The position numbers were made by a program, and so were the translations under genes. Under the pieces are notes generated by a model. It did not search any database. It was not told where the DNA came from and was given only the letters and a program-made list of their open reading frames with translations. From NCBI RefSeq assembly GCF_013177315.1, contig NZ_CP053661.1:4402001-4466000 (forward strand): a stretch of 64,000 bases of DNA, written 5' to 3'. This document shows positions 24,693-33,660 of this stretch, in pieces. How positions within the stretch are numbered: the first letter of the stretch is position 1; each line of letters begins with the position of its first letter. The stretch is from Thermoleptolyngbya sichuanensis A183 (lineage in GTDB: Bacteria > Cyanobacteriota > Cyanobacteriia > Elainellales > Elainellaceae).

Positions 24693-25418
24693 TTACCGAA
24701 CGCCTCCTCCAGGAAAAGCCCCAGAAGGAATAGGGCTGACCTCCGCTTGAACCACGACGATCAGGTCGCGCAACATCTGCGCCATCTCCTGGTTGCCCTG
24801 CCGTTCGTAGGCGGCGGCGGCTCGCTCATAGGCAGAAACGATGCTGCGAGCTTCTTCTGGCTTCAGCCGTCTGGCATCGTCATAGAGCAGATTGCCAAGT
24901 TCCACGTAGGCTTCGGGGCTTTGCGGGTCGGCACGAATGGCTTCATTGAAGGCGGCGATCGCCCCAGCATAGTCGCCCTCCTGGTTCAACTGAACGCCGC
25001 GCGAAAAGGCCAAGTCATAGGCTGTCGCAATCCGCACGTTCACGGTGTAGGTTCCTGCCTGACCGTAGGGCGACTGTGCGAGGATTTTGTACGCGCCGCT
25101 GGTCGGTAGCGTCGTGACGATCATTGGGCCACTCGTGCGGCCGTAGTATTCATTTCTGGCGACTTCATCGCCGTTGGGCGCAATCAGCACCACCGCACCC
25201 GAAAAGCCGTCCGTGCGGAGGGCGATCGCCACGGTCTGCCCTGCTGTCCCCGCGAAGGTGTGCGTCCCCACCAGAGGTTGCAGGTTTCCTTCCTGGTAGA
25301 GAATCCAGCCGTTGGCCAGGGCCCGCTGAAGGGGTAGCCCCAGCGATACGCAACTTAGCCCGGTGGAGAGTGCCAGCAGCAGCCCCAGCCGCTTATATTG
25401 AAATCGTTGACTTTTCAT
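24693..25418 (-). CDS. Exported PPC-like domain + TPR protein
   Basis: 241 aa. The signal peptide is at 1-35 (LGLLLALSTGLSCVSLGLPLQRALA). A beta-sandwich of the bacterial pre-peptidase C-terminal type spans about 40-130 (GTAGQTVAIALRTDGFSGAVVLIAPNGDEV...LPTSGAYKILAQS...GTYTVNV). TPR-like helices span about 135-225 (AYDLAFSRGVQLNQEGDYAGAIAAFNEAI, SPEAYVELGNLL). It is probably periplasmic or outer-membrane associated, acting as a protein or glycan adaptor. It is on the same strand as the upstream PstS-like chimeras but about 1 kb from the nearest, so an operon is unlikely. Its own terminator lies downstream at 24519-24540. Confidence 0.82.
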   Translation of the reverse strand: MKSQRFQYKRLGLLLALSTGLSCVSLGLPLQRALANGWILYQEGNLQPLVGTHTFAGTAGQTVAIALRTDGFSGAVVLIAPNGDEVARNEYYGRTSGPMIVTTLPTSGAYKILAQSPYGQAGTYTVNVRIATAYDLAFSRGVQLNQEGDYAGAIAAFNEAIRADPQSPEAYVELGNLLYDDARRLKPEEARSIVSAYERAAAAYERQGNQEMAQMLRDLIVVVQAEVSPIPSGAFPGGGVR

Positions 25419-25720
25419 AGAAACGTCCTTATCGCTAACCTGGGAATAATCTGGGAATAACCGAGAGAGAATGCGAATGAAGTGCGAATAGACAGGATAC
25501 AGTCTCGAAATCTTTGATCAGAAGAAGAGCAAGGTGAGAAGAGCGAGGTGATCCTGACTAAAATCGTGACTCAAACGTATTTGGCTCATGTAGCCCTAGC
25601 CAGTCTGGATTGGTTTAGCCAGTAGTAGTTTATATAGTCTTGATTCGCGGGAGAGTGGACACTCAGAGTGGTTTCAACAGCGCCCATGATAGTGACAGGA
25701 TTCACATTCAGGTCTGAAAT

Positions 25721-25753
25721 TTCCTTACAATTCTGGAAATTTTTTGTAAGGAA
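25721..25753. promoter_or_regulatory. Inverted repeat TTCCTTACAA-N13-TTGTAAGGAA
   Basis: Perfect 10-bp arms lie 130 bp upstream of the CocE gene. A similar TTACAAGAATTTCC sequence recurs in tandem upstream of the secreted protein gene at 57113-57748, so it may be a regulator site. Confidence 0.4.
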
Positions 25754-25829
25754 CTCGGTATTTTCCCCCAGTTGACCCAGCCATGAAGCTAGCTTGAAGT
25801 CGAGTTAAAGTCTTCAAGTCAGCCTTACC

Positions 25830-25871
25830 AAGTTAACGTCACCAAGTTAACGTCACCAATCAACGTCACTG
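25830..25871. repeat. Three 14-bp tandem units
   Basis: AAGTTAACGTCACC occurs twice, followed by the variant AATCAACGTCACTG, ending 11 bp before the CocE start codon. Confidence 0.75.
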
Positions 25872-25882
25872 AGGGGTTCCTG

Positions 25883-27628
25883 ATGTCGCCTTCCGATCAC
25901 TCCCTGCTTATAGTGCCCCCTTCTCCCTGCGATTCCGCTATGCTGCCTGTATTGCCCAAGAAAACTGCGTCCATGTACACCCGCGACCGAGTGCGCCTGG
26001 ATGCGGATGTCTACTATCCCGATGCAGAGGGGCCGTTTCCGGTGCTGCTGATGCGGCAGCCCTACGGACGGGCGATCGCCTCTACGGTGGTCTATGCTCA
26101 TCCCGCCTGGTATGCTGCCCACGGCTACATCGTGGTCATTCAGGACGTGCGCGGGCGCGGGACATCGGAGGGCGAGTTCCACCTATTTGCCCACGAAATC
26201 GAGGACGGAGCCGACACGGTGGAATGGGCCTCCCAGCTTCCCGGCAGCGATGGGCAGGTGGGGATGTACGGCTTTTCTTACCAGGGCATGACCCAGCTCT
26301 ACGCGGCGATCGCCCAGCCCTCTGCCCTCCGCACCATCTGTCCCAGCATGGTCGCCTTTGACCTCTATGCCGATTGGGCCTACGAAGGCGGAGCCTTTTG
26401 CTATCAGAACAATCTCAGTTGGGCGCTGCAACTGGCCAGCGAAACCGCCCGCCGCCAAGGTGACCCAGAAGCCTACGAAGCGCTGTATGCCGTGGCCCAT
26501 GCGCCGTTTAAGGTCGATCCGGTCTGTCCCCGCTCGGAACTGCTGGAACGCCTCGCGCCCGACTCCTTTTATCACGACTGGCTGAGCAACCCCGACCCCA
26601 CGGCAGACTATTGGCGACGGCTTTCCCCCAAGACCTATTGGGGCGAGGTCGATTTGCCCATGCTGCATATTGGCGGCTGGTTTGACACACACCTGCGGGG
26701 CACGCTGCGGCTCTATCGCTCGATGGCGGCCCGCAGCAGCTATCTCCAGCACCTCTGGGTGGGGCCCTGGGCGCACTTGCCTTGGGGGCGGCGCGTGGGC
26801 AGCGTAGACTACGGCCCGGCGGCCAGTTCGCCCATCGACCAGGTGCAGATCCGCTGGTTTGACCAGTTTTTGAAGGGCATCGACTCCGAGCTAATGCACG
26901 AGTCGCCGGTGCATTTGTTTGATTTGGGAACTCACCAGTGGCGATCGCTCGGTGCGTTTCCCAATCCGCCCAAGACCCCGCTCTGGCTAGCAGGCAACGG
27001 CCTGGCGGCCATGGGCGACGAACACGGTGCGCTAACCCCTCAGGGAGGCGCAGCAGGGACGGATACGGATCGAGGCGCAGCAATCCCCGACAGCTTTGTC
27101 CACGACCCGTGGCGGCCTGTGCCCGCGCTGGGCGGACATGCAACTGTGCCGCCGGGCCCGGTCGATCGGTCTGCGCTGGATAGCCGCACGGATGTCGTTA
27201 CCTACACCAGCGAACCGCTCGCCGATGACCTGCTGATCGCTGGAGAAATTTTGGTAGATGTGTGCTGCAACGCAGACACCTTTAGCTTTGACCTGGGCGC
27301 GGCGCTGTCGGAAGTGAAACCCAACGGCACGGTGCTGCAATTCACCCAGGGCTATCTGCGAATTGGCACACACTACCCCGCCCAGCCCGCGCCGCGCTAC
27401 ACAATCGCCCTCCAGCCCACCTGCATCCAGCTTCCCAAGGGCAGCGCCCTGCGTCTCAGCCTCAGCGGAGCCAGTTCGCCCGCCTATCCGGTAAATGCAG
27501 GCGGCGGCACGCTCCCTGCTGATAGCCAACTGATGGAGGCACGGGTAATCACGGTGTCGGTGTATTCTGGCACGACGGACACGCCTTCGCGGGTGATGCT
27601 GCCTGTGGTCAAGTCTGTGGATTTGTAG
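25883..27628 (+). CDS. CocE/NonD family serine hydrolase
   Basis: 581 aa. An alpha/beta-hydrolase with the X-Pro dipeptidyl-peptidase S15 fold: nucleophile in MYGFSYQGMTQ (Ser132), Asp268 in GGWFDTHL, His298 in GPWAHLPWG. The oxyanion region is MRQPYG. A C-terminal jelly-roll (about 430-575; ADDLLIAGEILVDVCCNADTF...) completes the CocE/NonD architecture. Members hydrolyse esters or amides, such as cocaine esterase or glutaryl-7-ACA acylase, but the natural substrate here is unknown. There is no signal peptide. Internal ATGs at 25940 and 25973 (MYTRDRVRLDADVYYP, where conservation begins) are possible starts. It is a single gene, followed after 14 bp by palindromic element copy 3. Confidence 0.93.
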   Translation: MSPSDHSLLIVPPSPCDSAMLPVLPKKTASMYTRDRVRLDADVYYPDAEGPFPVLLMRQPYGRAIASTVVYAHPAWYAAHGYIVVIQDVRGRGTSEGEFHLFAHEIEDGADTVEWASQLPGSDGQVGMYGFSYQGMTQLYAAIAQPSALRTICPSMVAFDLYADWAYEGGAFCYQNNLSWALQLASETARRQGDPEAYEALYAVAHAPFKVDPVCPRSELLERLAPDSFYHDWLSNPDPTADYWRRLSPKTYWGEVDLPMLHIGGWFDTHLRGTLRLYRSMAARSSYLQHLWVGPWAHLPWGRRVGSVDYGPAASSPIDQVQIRWFDQFLKGIDSELMHESPVHLFDLGTHQWRSLGAFPNPPKTPLWLAGNGLAAMGDEHGALTPQGGAAGTDTDRGAAIPDSFVHDPWRPVPALGGHATVPPGPVDRSALDSRTDVVTYTSEPLADDLLIAGEILVDVCCNADTFSFDLGAALSEVKPNGTVLQFTQGYLRIGTHYPAQPAPRYTIALQPTCIQLPKGSALRLSLSGASSPAYPVNAGGGTLPADSQLMEARVITVSVYSGTTDTPSRVMLPVVKSVDL

Positions 27629-27642
27629 AACCTTATATTTTC

Positions 27643-27732
27643 AGGACTTACGCACTTGCGATAAGCCCTCCGAATTTTAGACAATCTCCTGTAGGATGCG
27701 TCCGTGAGAAATTGTCCAACTGCATAAGTCCT
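27643..27732 (-). repeat. 90-bp palindromic element, copy 3
   Basis: AGGACTTACGCACTTGCG...GCATAAGTCCT, degraded in the centre. It starts 14 bp after the CocE stop. Confidence 0.8.
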
Positions 27733-27889
27733 AATTTGGTAAAGCGTTGTAGCAGCCGGGTTGCCTAGCTTTCTCAGGTAAGGCACAGACGTTAGGGGTT
27801 TTTACCTGAGATCCGGTTGACAAGACGCAGCGGAGCAGACGTGCATGAGCGGCCCGCCAATCCCCTCTCACTACAAACCAAACCAAAAC

Positions 27890-27978
27890 AGGACTTACGC
27901 AATCGCAATAAGTTTTCTAGGTTTTGACGATTTTTCGCGGGCTGCGCCCGCGAAAAATCGTCCAATCGCGTAAGTCCT
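27890..27978 (-). repeat. 90-bp palindromic element, copy 4
   Basis: The central stem is intact (GACGATTTTTCGCGGGC/TGC/complement), with ends AGGACTTACGC/GCGTAAGTCCT. It lies 94 bp 3' of the PTPA-CTERM stop, next to that gene's terminator. Confidence 0.85.
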
Positions 27979-27980
27979 AC

Positions 27981-28013
27981 AAAAAAGAGCCACAGCACAC
28001 CCGTGCTGTGGCT
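27981..28013 (-). terminator. Terminator of the PTPA-CTERM gene
   Basis: Minus strand: AGCCACAGCAC-GGGT-GTGCTGTGGCT, then CTTTTTT. An 11-bp perfect stem with a T-run, 60 bp after the stop codon. Confidence 0.92.
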
Positions 28014-28072
28014 TCGTCAAAACATGCCTAGCGACTTACAAAACGGCGATGTCACCCGACATCAATTGCGGC

Positions 28073-28720
28073 TCAAACCTCAGCATCCAGGGTTTCTTCT
28101 TCCGCTTCCCTCCGCTTCCGCAGCGCCGCCGCCCCCATCGCCATCAGCCCCGGCAACAGCGCTGGAGTGGGAACAGCTTCTGCGGAAATAGAATATGACC
28201 GCCGCTCCCCAGGATTAGTCCAGCGCAACTGAGCAGTTAGTAAACCTTGACCTAGGATGCTCCCTTCAGCATTCCTAAAGTTACCAAACAGCTCAACATC
28301 AACTGGACGAAAGTTTCCATTCTTACTGCCGACCAACACTGTGGCACTCGAAAGGTCAAACAATAAATCTGGAGCGATGTCTAAGAAGGCATTCACAGGG
28401 ACAGAAACGCCTCCCATGAATGTCAAATCCTGGATGGTTCCGACCTTCCCTATGTAGGGCACAAAGCCCCCTGTGCCACCCGTGACTTTAATTTGTCCTG
28501 TACCAGAACTAGCTGCAAAATCCAGCTTGTCCACTACTGGGGAAAGCCCGTCGAATCCAGATCCAATAACTAGTACCCCGAAGCCGGGTTCATTGGAAAT
28601 GTCAATCGTGTCTCCAGGCCTAATAGCAGCAGCCTGTGTAGAGGGAGCAGCAGATAATGCACCCGCCGCAACGACTGCGGCGAGGGCAACTGCCTTCAAT
28701 CCAAAATTTCTTAAGTTCAT
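28073..28720 (-). CDS. PTPA-CTERM sorting domain protein
   Basis: 215 aa. The signal peptide is at 1-31 (AVALAAVVAAGALSAAPSTQA). The body (31-180) is beta-rich and Gly-rich with no catalytic motif. The C-terminus at 183-211 is the sorting signal: AVPTPALLPGLMAMGAAALR followed by KRR, i.e. the PTPA box, a membrane helix and basic residues. This variant of the PEP-CTERM system is common in Leptolyngbya-like cyanobacteria. It sends proteins across the membrane for processing by an exosortase-type enzyme and probably to the cell surface or exopolysaccharide. No exosortase is in the window. The long leader 28721-29100 contains several hairpins and may regulate it. Confidence 0.9.
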   Translation of the reverse strand: MNLRNFGLKAVALAAVVAAGALSAAPSTQAAAIRPGDTIDISNEPGFGVLVIGSGFDGLSPVVDKLDFAASSGTGQIKVTGGTGGFVPYIGKVGTIQDLTFMGGVSVPVNAFLDIAPDLLFDLSSATVLVGSKNGNFRPVDVELFGNFRNAEGSILGQGLLTAQLRWTNPGERRSYSISAEAVPTPALLPGLMAMGAAALRKRREAEEETLDAEV

Positions 28721-29505
28721 AGTTAAAACCTACCTTTATGCACGTTTGTTGAACGTGAACCGTGTTTGCAAACTTCGGTAGGCTACCGGTCTTCTGGTAG
28801 AAGACCCGGCAAGACGTGGGATTTTACTTTATAACTCTTCAAAGGGCTGCCTTGAACCAAGGGGGCAGGAAAGCTTTGAGGAGGGCGGTAATGTCGTCCG
28901 GTAGCCTGGGTAGCGCACCCCGGACAGAGCAAGAATGGCAGGCCTATTTCCCAAACGTTTTACTGGCTGGGACAGCCTGGGTATGAACAAACCCCTGGTA
29001 GACGGTCTAAGAGATGCATCGCAAAAATGCATCACGAAGTGGAGCTTGGTAGACACGGCTAGTTGGAGTCGCGCTATTCACGCCTCCGTGTTTATCCTGA
29101 CGTGATGGACTGGTAGAAGTTACTGAGCGAGTATCGATTTCATCGTATTTTTACAGAACTGACCCGGTTGCTTTATACAAGGTTTATGTAGATTTCTTTA
29201 CTTATCTAAACAAATGGAAAAGATGAAGTGGCTTTACAGGAGTGACGGGTGAATCGGGATAAAAGTTCATGTTTTTTGTTGAATATCCGTAAATACCTGG
29301 AGCGGGTGGGCTAATTGGAACGCGAGTGGGGGTTGGATAAAACAGTTGGATGAAGGGCGATCGCCCTTTTAACCGGGTCATTGCAGGCCAACTGGGTAGC
29401 CATTAAACTGGGTAGGCATCAGATGGTTAAACGTTAAATTATAGAAATATCGCAGTTCATAAATCCTCGACGGCTCTTTATTGGCGCTAGACCGTTTGCC
29501 CCTCT
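28721..29505. other. 785-bp intergenic region rich in hairpins
   Basis: Between divergent genes. Hairpins: GGTCTTCT/AGAAGACC (28788-28806), GTCCGG...GGGT/ACCC..CGGAC (28896-28925), GATGCAT/ATGCATC (29013-29033) and CACGG/CCGTG (about 29056-29090). These fall in the leader of the minus-strand PTPA-CTERM gene. The remainder up to 29505 shows nothing recognisable. Confidence 0.5.
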
Positions 29506-30315
29506 ATGGCAAAACCCCGACCTCCCCGACGCAACGGTTTTTATCGAGACGACACAGTTGGGAGCATTCTCAACAAGCTGCCGCCAGAGGCAAAGATTTG
29601 GGTAGAAAGCCTGCCCTGGCACCAGCGGCGTTACGTACTGTCGCTGTGTCACCTGATGTGTGCAGCATCGCCAGAGGTGCAGGCGGAGTTTCTGGACAAC
29701 TACACGGCCGATGGGCTGGTGTCGCGCAAGCTAGAGGACAAAGAAACCGAGCAGCGGGTACGAGACTATCTCAAAGAATTTCGCATTGCCACCGAGCTGG
29801 ACGCAGGCGTGCTGCGACGCTATATCCGCCAGTTTTATGTGCATTCTGCTCAGGATGCACGACGGCAGCCAGATTTATACCTGGAATCGGCGCTGCGGCT
29901 GGTGTTCAGCACGGAGGAGCGCAACAACGTATTTAGCTATGTGCTGGGCTTTGAGCTGCTGAAAATGATGTTTCGCATGAGTTGGTATCAGCATGAAAAG
30001 CTGTACCGCCTACAGCGCAACCAGGATGACTTTATTGCCACCTATATTAAGCCGATCCAATATGCTCATCGGGTCAACAGCATTGTCGTGCCCAAGGATG
30101 AAGGCGTGTTTTTTGCGCGGCGAAACTATTTTGTGCAGGAGCCAGAAATTCCCGAAAAGCGGCTGATTGAACTGGTGATGGCGACGTTTACTACGGATGT
30201 CGTTTCAAACTTTGGCTTTTCGCTGATGCGCCACCCGAATTCACTCATTTTTGACTACGACCACATTTTTGACCTGGAACAGGACGTGATTTTTGACCTG
30301 AACGCAACAGAGTAG
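29506..30315 (+). CDS. Conserved cyanobacterial hypothetical protein
   Basis: 269 aa, ATG 29506. Highly charged, soluble and largely helical (LPPEAKIWVESLPWHQRRYV, KETEQRVRDYLKEFRIATEL, AGVLRRYIRQFYVHSAQDAR). The sequence feels strongly conserved across cyanobacteria. Some databases label such proteins cobyrinic acid a,c-diamide synthase, but I see neither a P-loop nor a glutamine amidotransferase motif, so that name is not supported. There is no signal peptide. The next gene (30457-30999) is on the same strand about 140 bp downstream. Confidence 0.85.
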   Translation: MAKPRPPRRNGFYRDDTVGSILNKLPPEAKIWVESLPWHQRRYVLSLCHLMCAASPEVQAEFLDNYTADGLVSRKLEDKETEQRVRDYLKEFRIATELDAGVLRRYIRQFYVHSAQDARRQPDLYLESALRLVFSTEERNNVFSYVLGFELLKMMFRMSWYQHEKLYRLQRNQDDFIATYIKPIQYAHRVNSIVVPKDEGVFFARRNYFVQEPEIPEKRLIELVMATFTTDVVSNFGFSLMRHPNSLIFDYDHIFDLEQDVIFDLNATE

Positions 30316-30456
30316 CGATGCAAGGTGAGGTTTAGGCTGGGGACGCTGGTGTGGGAATCTCTGTCTTGGGGCGCAGGCCCCTTCTGAGAGATTCCCCGTC
30401 AAATGGGAATACTTTGGGGAAAGCGCCCTCTGGGTTTTTACCCATCTCCTGCGTCT

Positions 30457-30999
30457 ATGTGGCATCGGCTCCGAAACTGGTTCTATAGCTTGCGTAGCTA
30501 CACGGCCCTGCGTCCTGATCTGGCAATGCGGCGGCGGGTGGTGCGATCGCTCCAGCGGCGGACGAGCCTTAGCCCCCAGGAATGGTTTCACACCTACGGC
30601 AAATCGCTGGGTATCGCAGAAGCGGTCGTCAACTTTGCGGCTCATCAGTTGGAGCAATATTCGGGATTACCCTTTGGGAAACTGCTGCCGGGCGATCGCC
30701 TAGAAGCGGATTTGCACTGGACGCAGGTGTGCTGGTTTGACTGGGAACTATCCTTCTATGAAGATGTCCAGCAGACCTTCGAGGTGTTTCTAGAAGGGGA
30801 TTTGGAGGAACTGCTAGAGGGAACGCTGGGCAACTTTCTAGTGTGGTTGACGAAGCAAGTTCCGTCAGAATTGCTCCAGGCAGACCCCTTACCTAAGGAC
30901 TTGCCCAAGGACTCGCCACAGAACCCGCCACAGAACCCGCCAAAGAACCCGCCACAGAACCTAAAGCCCAAGCACCTAAAACTGCGATCGCCCAGCTAG
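30457..30999 (+). CDS. Hypothetical protein with Pro-rich tail
   Basis: 180 aa from ATG 30457 (MWHRLRNWFYSL); the frame is open to ATG 30403. The central part (LSPQEWFHTYGKSLGIAEAV...LLPGDRLEADLHWTQVCWFD) is reminiscent of acyl-carrier-like DUF1493 proteins (EWFxxYG, GDxLxxDL), a tentative match. The tail repeats KDLPKDSPQNPPQNPPKNPP and ends in a basic stretch, so it is disordered. No membrane segment. It follows the conserved hypothetical at 29506 on the same strand. Confidence 0.6.
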   Translation: MWHRLRNWFYSLRSYTALRPDLAMRRRVVRSLQRRTSLSPQEWFHTYGKSLGIAEAVVNFAAHQLEQYSGLPFGKLLPGDRLEADLHWTQVCWFDWELSFYEDVQQTFEVFLEGDLEELLEGTLGNFLVWLTKQVPSELLQADPLPKDLPKDSPQNPPQNPPKNPPQNLKPKHLKLRSPS

Positions 31000-31093
31000 C
31001 CAGTCTTGCAGCAAGGCCAACGATGGTTCGGCCCAGACCATTGCTCATTGCTCGGCTCAAGGGATGCAGGCTGGCTGCTAGCCCGTCCCCTCG

Positions 31094-31161
31094 CCTCTAG
31101 AAAACTTTTGCCTCCAGAAAACTTTCGCCTCCAGGAAACTTTCGCCTTCAGGAAACCTGAG
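31094..31161. repeat. Four 17-bp tandem units upstream of chlP
   Basis: The consensus CCTCCAGAAAACTTTCG is repeated four times with one to four changes. It lies about 230 bp before the chlP start. Confidence 0.85.
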
Positions 31162-31395
31162 GAAAGCCTGGGATTGCCATTGACGATCTTCAGTGGGCCC
31201 ACCCATAAGGTCTGAAACGCTTGCAAAACAAGGGATATGGGATGCTAGACAGAGAGGATCTGCCTCAATTCTCGTTACGAGAAGTTACAGTCTGTTTCAA
31301 TTTCGCCATATCCCCAAAACCCTTGCTGAATCAGGCTCCCCGCTCATGCTACGATGCCACTCGTACGCTTTACATGAAAATTTGGGAGACGACCT

Positions 31396-32619
31396 TTGGC
31401 TCTACGGGTTGCTGTCGTTGGTTCCGGGCCGGCAGGTTCTTCCGCTGCCGAGACCCTGGCAAAAGCAGGTATCGAAACTTATCTCATTGAACGCAAGTTA
31501 GACAACGCAAAACCCTGCGGTGGGGCGATTCCACTCTGCATGGTGGGCGAATTTGACCTGCCGCCAGAAATTATCGATCGCCGCGTCCGCAAGATGAAGA
31601 TGATCTCACCCTCCAATATCGAGGTCAACATCGGCAGCACGCTCAAGGATGACGAATATATCGGCATGTGTCGCCGCGAAGTGCTGGACGGCTTTTTGCG
31701 CGATCGCGCTGCCAAACTGGGCGCAAAGCTGATCAATGGCACGGTCTATGGGTTGGATCTGCCAAAAACCAGCAGCGACCCCTACACCCTCCACTATGCC
31801 GACCACTCCAACGGCAGCGTGGAGGGCACTGCCCAAACCCTGCAAGTTGACCTGGTGATTGGTGCAGACGGCGCAAACTCTCGCGTTGCCAAAGCCATTG
31901 ATGCGGGGGACTATAACTATGCGATCGCCTTCCAAGAGCGCATTCGCCTGCCCCAAGACAAAATGGCGTACTACCACGAGCTAGCTGAAATGTATGTCGG
32001 CGATGACGTGTCGCCCGACTTTTACGCCTGGGTCTTCCCGAAATACGACCACGTTGCCGTTGGCACGGGCACGATGAAGGTAAACAAGTCCCGCATCAAA
32101 GATTTGCAAGCGGGCATTCGCCAACGCGCCGCAGCCAAGCTAGAAGGCGGCGAAATCATCAAAGTCGAAGCGCACCCCATTCCCGAACATCCCCGCCCCC
32201 GTCGGGTGGTGGGCCGTGTGGCGCTGGTGGGCGATGCCGCTGGCTATGTCACCAAGTCTTCTGGCGAAGGCATCTACTTTGCCGCCAAGTCGGGTCGCAT
32301 GTGCGCCGAAACGATTGTGGAACTGTCCAACAAAGGGCAACGCATCCCCACCGAAGACGACCTCAAGGTCTACATCAAGCGCTGGGACAAAGCCTACGGC
32401 GCAACGTACTTGGTGCTGGATCTGCTTCAGCGCGTGTTCTATCGCTCCGATGCGACCCGCGAGGCGTTTGTGGAAATGTGCGCCGATATCGACGTGCAAA
32501 AGCTCACCTTCGACAGCTACCTGTACAAGACAGTCGTGCCTGCCAACCCACTGACGCAGCTTAAGATTACTGCCAAAACCATCGGCAGTCTCCTGCGCGG
32601 CAACGCCCTAGCTCCTTAA
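31396..32619 (+). CDS. chlP: Geranylgeranyl diphosphate/geranylgeranyl-chlorophyll reductase ChlP
   Basis: 407 aa. TTG start at 31396 with GGGAG eight bases upstream; the N-terminus LRVAVVGSGPAGSSAAETLA is the FAD-binding GxGxxG motif. NAKPCGGAIPLCMVGEF and the RRVRKMKMISPSNIEV region are characteristic of ChlP, as is the DGDAAGYVTKSSGEG-type motif (here VGDAAGYVTKSSGEGIYFA). The enzyme reduces the geranylgeranyl group to phytyl for chlorophyll, and supplies phytyl diphosphate for tocopherol and phylloquinone, using NADPH at the thylakoid membrane. HPPD at 61 kb works in the connected tocopherol pathway but is not linked. A monocistronic unit with its own terminator downstream. Confidence 0.97.
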   Translation: MALRVAVVGSGPAGSSAAETLAKAGIETYLIERKLDNAKPCGGAIPLCMVGEFDLPPEIIDRRVRKMKMISPSNIEVNIGSTLKDDEYIGMCRREVLDGFLRDRAAKLGAKLINGTVYGLDLPKTSSDPYTLHYADHSNGSVEGTAQTLQVDLVIGADGANSRVAKAIDAGDYNYAIAFQERIRLPQDKMAYYHELAEMYVGDDVSPDFYAWVFPKYDHVAVGTGTMKVNKSRIKDLQAGIRQRAAAKLEGGEIIKVEAHPIPEHPRPRRVVGRVALVGDAAGYVTKSSGEGIYFAAKSGRMCAETIVELSNKGQRIPTEDDLKVYIKRWDKAYGATYLVLDLLQRVFYRSDATREAFVEMCADIDVQKLTFDSYLYKTVVPANPLTQLKITAKTIGSLLRGNALAP

Positions 32620-32639
32620 AAATCCAGGCTAAAAACTCC

Positions 32640-32729
32640 AGGACTTACGCACCTGCGATAGACTTTCTGGATTTTGGACAATTTCTCGCAGGCACAGCCC
32701 GCGAGAAACTGTCTAGCTTCGTAAGTCCC
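32640..32729 (-). repeat. 90-bp palindromic element, copy 5
   Basis: AGGACTTACGCACCTGCG...TTCGTAAGTCCC, starting 20 bp after the chlP stop. The central stem is partly degraded. Confidence 0.8.
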
Positions 32730-32736
32730 AAACTCA

Positions 32737-32774
32737 AAAAGACTAGGCGAGGGAATCCCCAACCTAGTCTTTTT
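32737..32774 (+). terminator. Terminator after chlP
   Basis: AAAAGACTAGG pairs with CCTAGTCTTTT around a 15-nt loop. A-run and T-run flank it, so it could act in both directions. Confidence 0.85.
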
Positions 32775-32929
32775 GTTTTTAGATCTATATCCATTGGATT
32801 TAGATCTACGATCTGTATCCAACAATGATGGCAATGAATAATGGCAATGATGGATGAACTCCACACTGCTCATGGTCAGCCGCTTCGGGATCAACCTTCT
32901 GGATCAACCTTCTGGATTAGACAGAAGCA

Positions 32930-33166
32930 CTAAACAGGAATCGTTTCGGGAGCTGCCAGCGCCAGGATGTGATAGCAAGCGGGGGTCTCTTCTCCGAGAA
33001 CCTCATTAATTCGCGTGCGAATCAGCAGGTGCAGCTTTTGAATCGAGTCATCAAAGTTGTGCTGAACATGGAGAACCGCAGTCTGCTTTTGGTATTGACT
33101 GCCGTAGTATGCCACAAAGTAGGTGTTGCGGTTTGCGGCGGGTGCATCGAGGACAAAATCGCTCAT
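32930..33166 (-). CDS. Small conserved hypothetical protein
   Basis: 78 aa. ATG 33166 is preceded by AGGAG (AGGAGATAAGCCA), a good ribosome site. The sequence (NTYFVAYYGSQYQKQTAVLH, LLIRTRINEVLGEETPACYH) is compact and soluble with one cysteine. Not recognised. It has its own leader and no partners; chlP ends about 310 bp away. Confidence 0.75.
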   Translation of the reverse strand: MSDFVLDAPAANRNTYFVAYYGSQYQKQTAVLHVQHNFDDSIQKLHLLIRTRINEVLGEETPACYHILALAAPETIPV

Positions 33167-33660
33167 TGGCTTATCTCCTGGAGACGGGGGGATGAATAAA
33201 GCCGTCTCGGTTGAGGTCAGTTAAGTTCCTAGACAGAGTGAAGCGAATTGAAAGCTAGCTCTGGTGAATCTCATTGCTAAGTGTAGCGCTGAGGGGGAGG
33301 TTTATACCTGGTACAAGTGGGTGAAGTTTCGCAGGTCAGACAGGCTAGTTCTGATTGATGCTTCAGTCCTGTAGGGCTATGTTCCGGAGGGGTTTGGAAT
33401 TTTGGGCTTTGGATTTTGGATTTAGCCTGGATTAGGCTGAAGTGGCGAAACATCAATTCTCTTAAGCGGAGCTGCGAATGAGATTGCTGGAAGCCTTGCA
33501 GACGCTTGACGAGCAACCCAAAATCGCAAATCCAAAATCGAGAACCGATAGAGCCGCCTCCCGCTCCTCATCCCTGGGGTTCCTGGTTGCGCTCTCTAAG
33601 CATTAGGGTATGCCGGGTGAAGGAGAGATCCGTCCGCATTTTCACGCGATTTCCCAGGCG
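33167..33660. other. Gap with simple-sequence repeats only
   Basis: There is no gene. It contains runs of the type 'ttttggattttgg' / 'ccaaaatc' (33395-33425 and 33520-33545), also present at 6001-6030 and 63983-64000, which look like a low-complexity intergenic repeat of this genome. Confidence 0.5.

Larger units (their letters stand above)
25419..25882. other. Intergenic region between divergent genes
   Basis: It separates the TPR/PPC gene and the CocE gene. It carries a 10-bp inverted repeat at 25721-25753 and three 14-bp tandem units at 25830-25871 just before the CocE start. No gene was seen. Confidence 0.6.

Noticed and set aside
29506-30315. Cobyrinic acid a,c-diamide synthase
   Set aside because: This name is attached to similar proteins in some databases, but neither a P-loop nor a glutamine amidotransferase triad can be seen.
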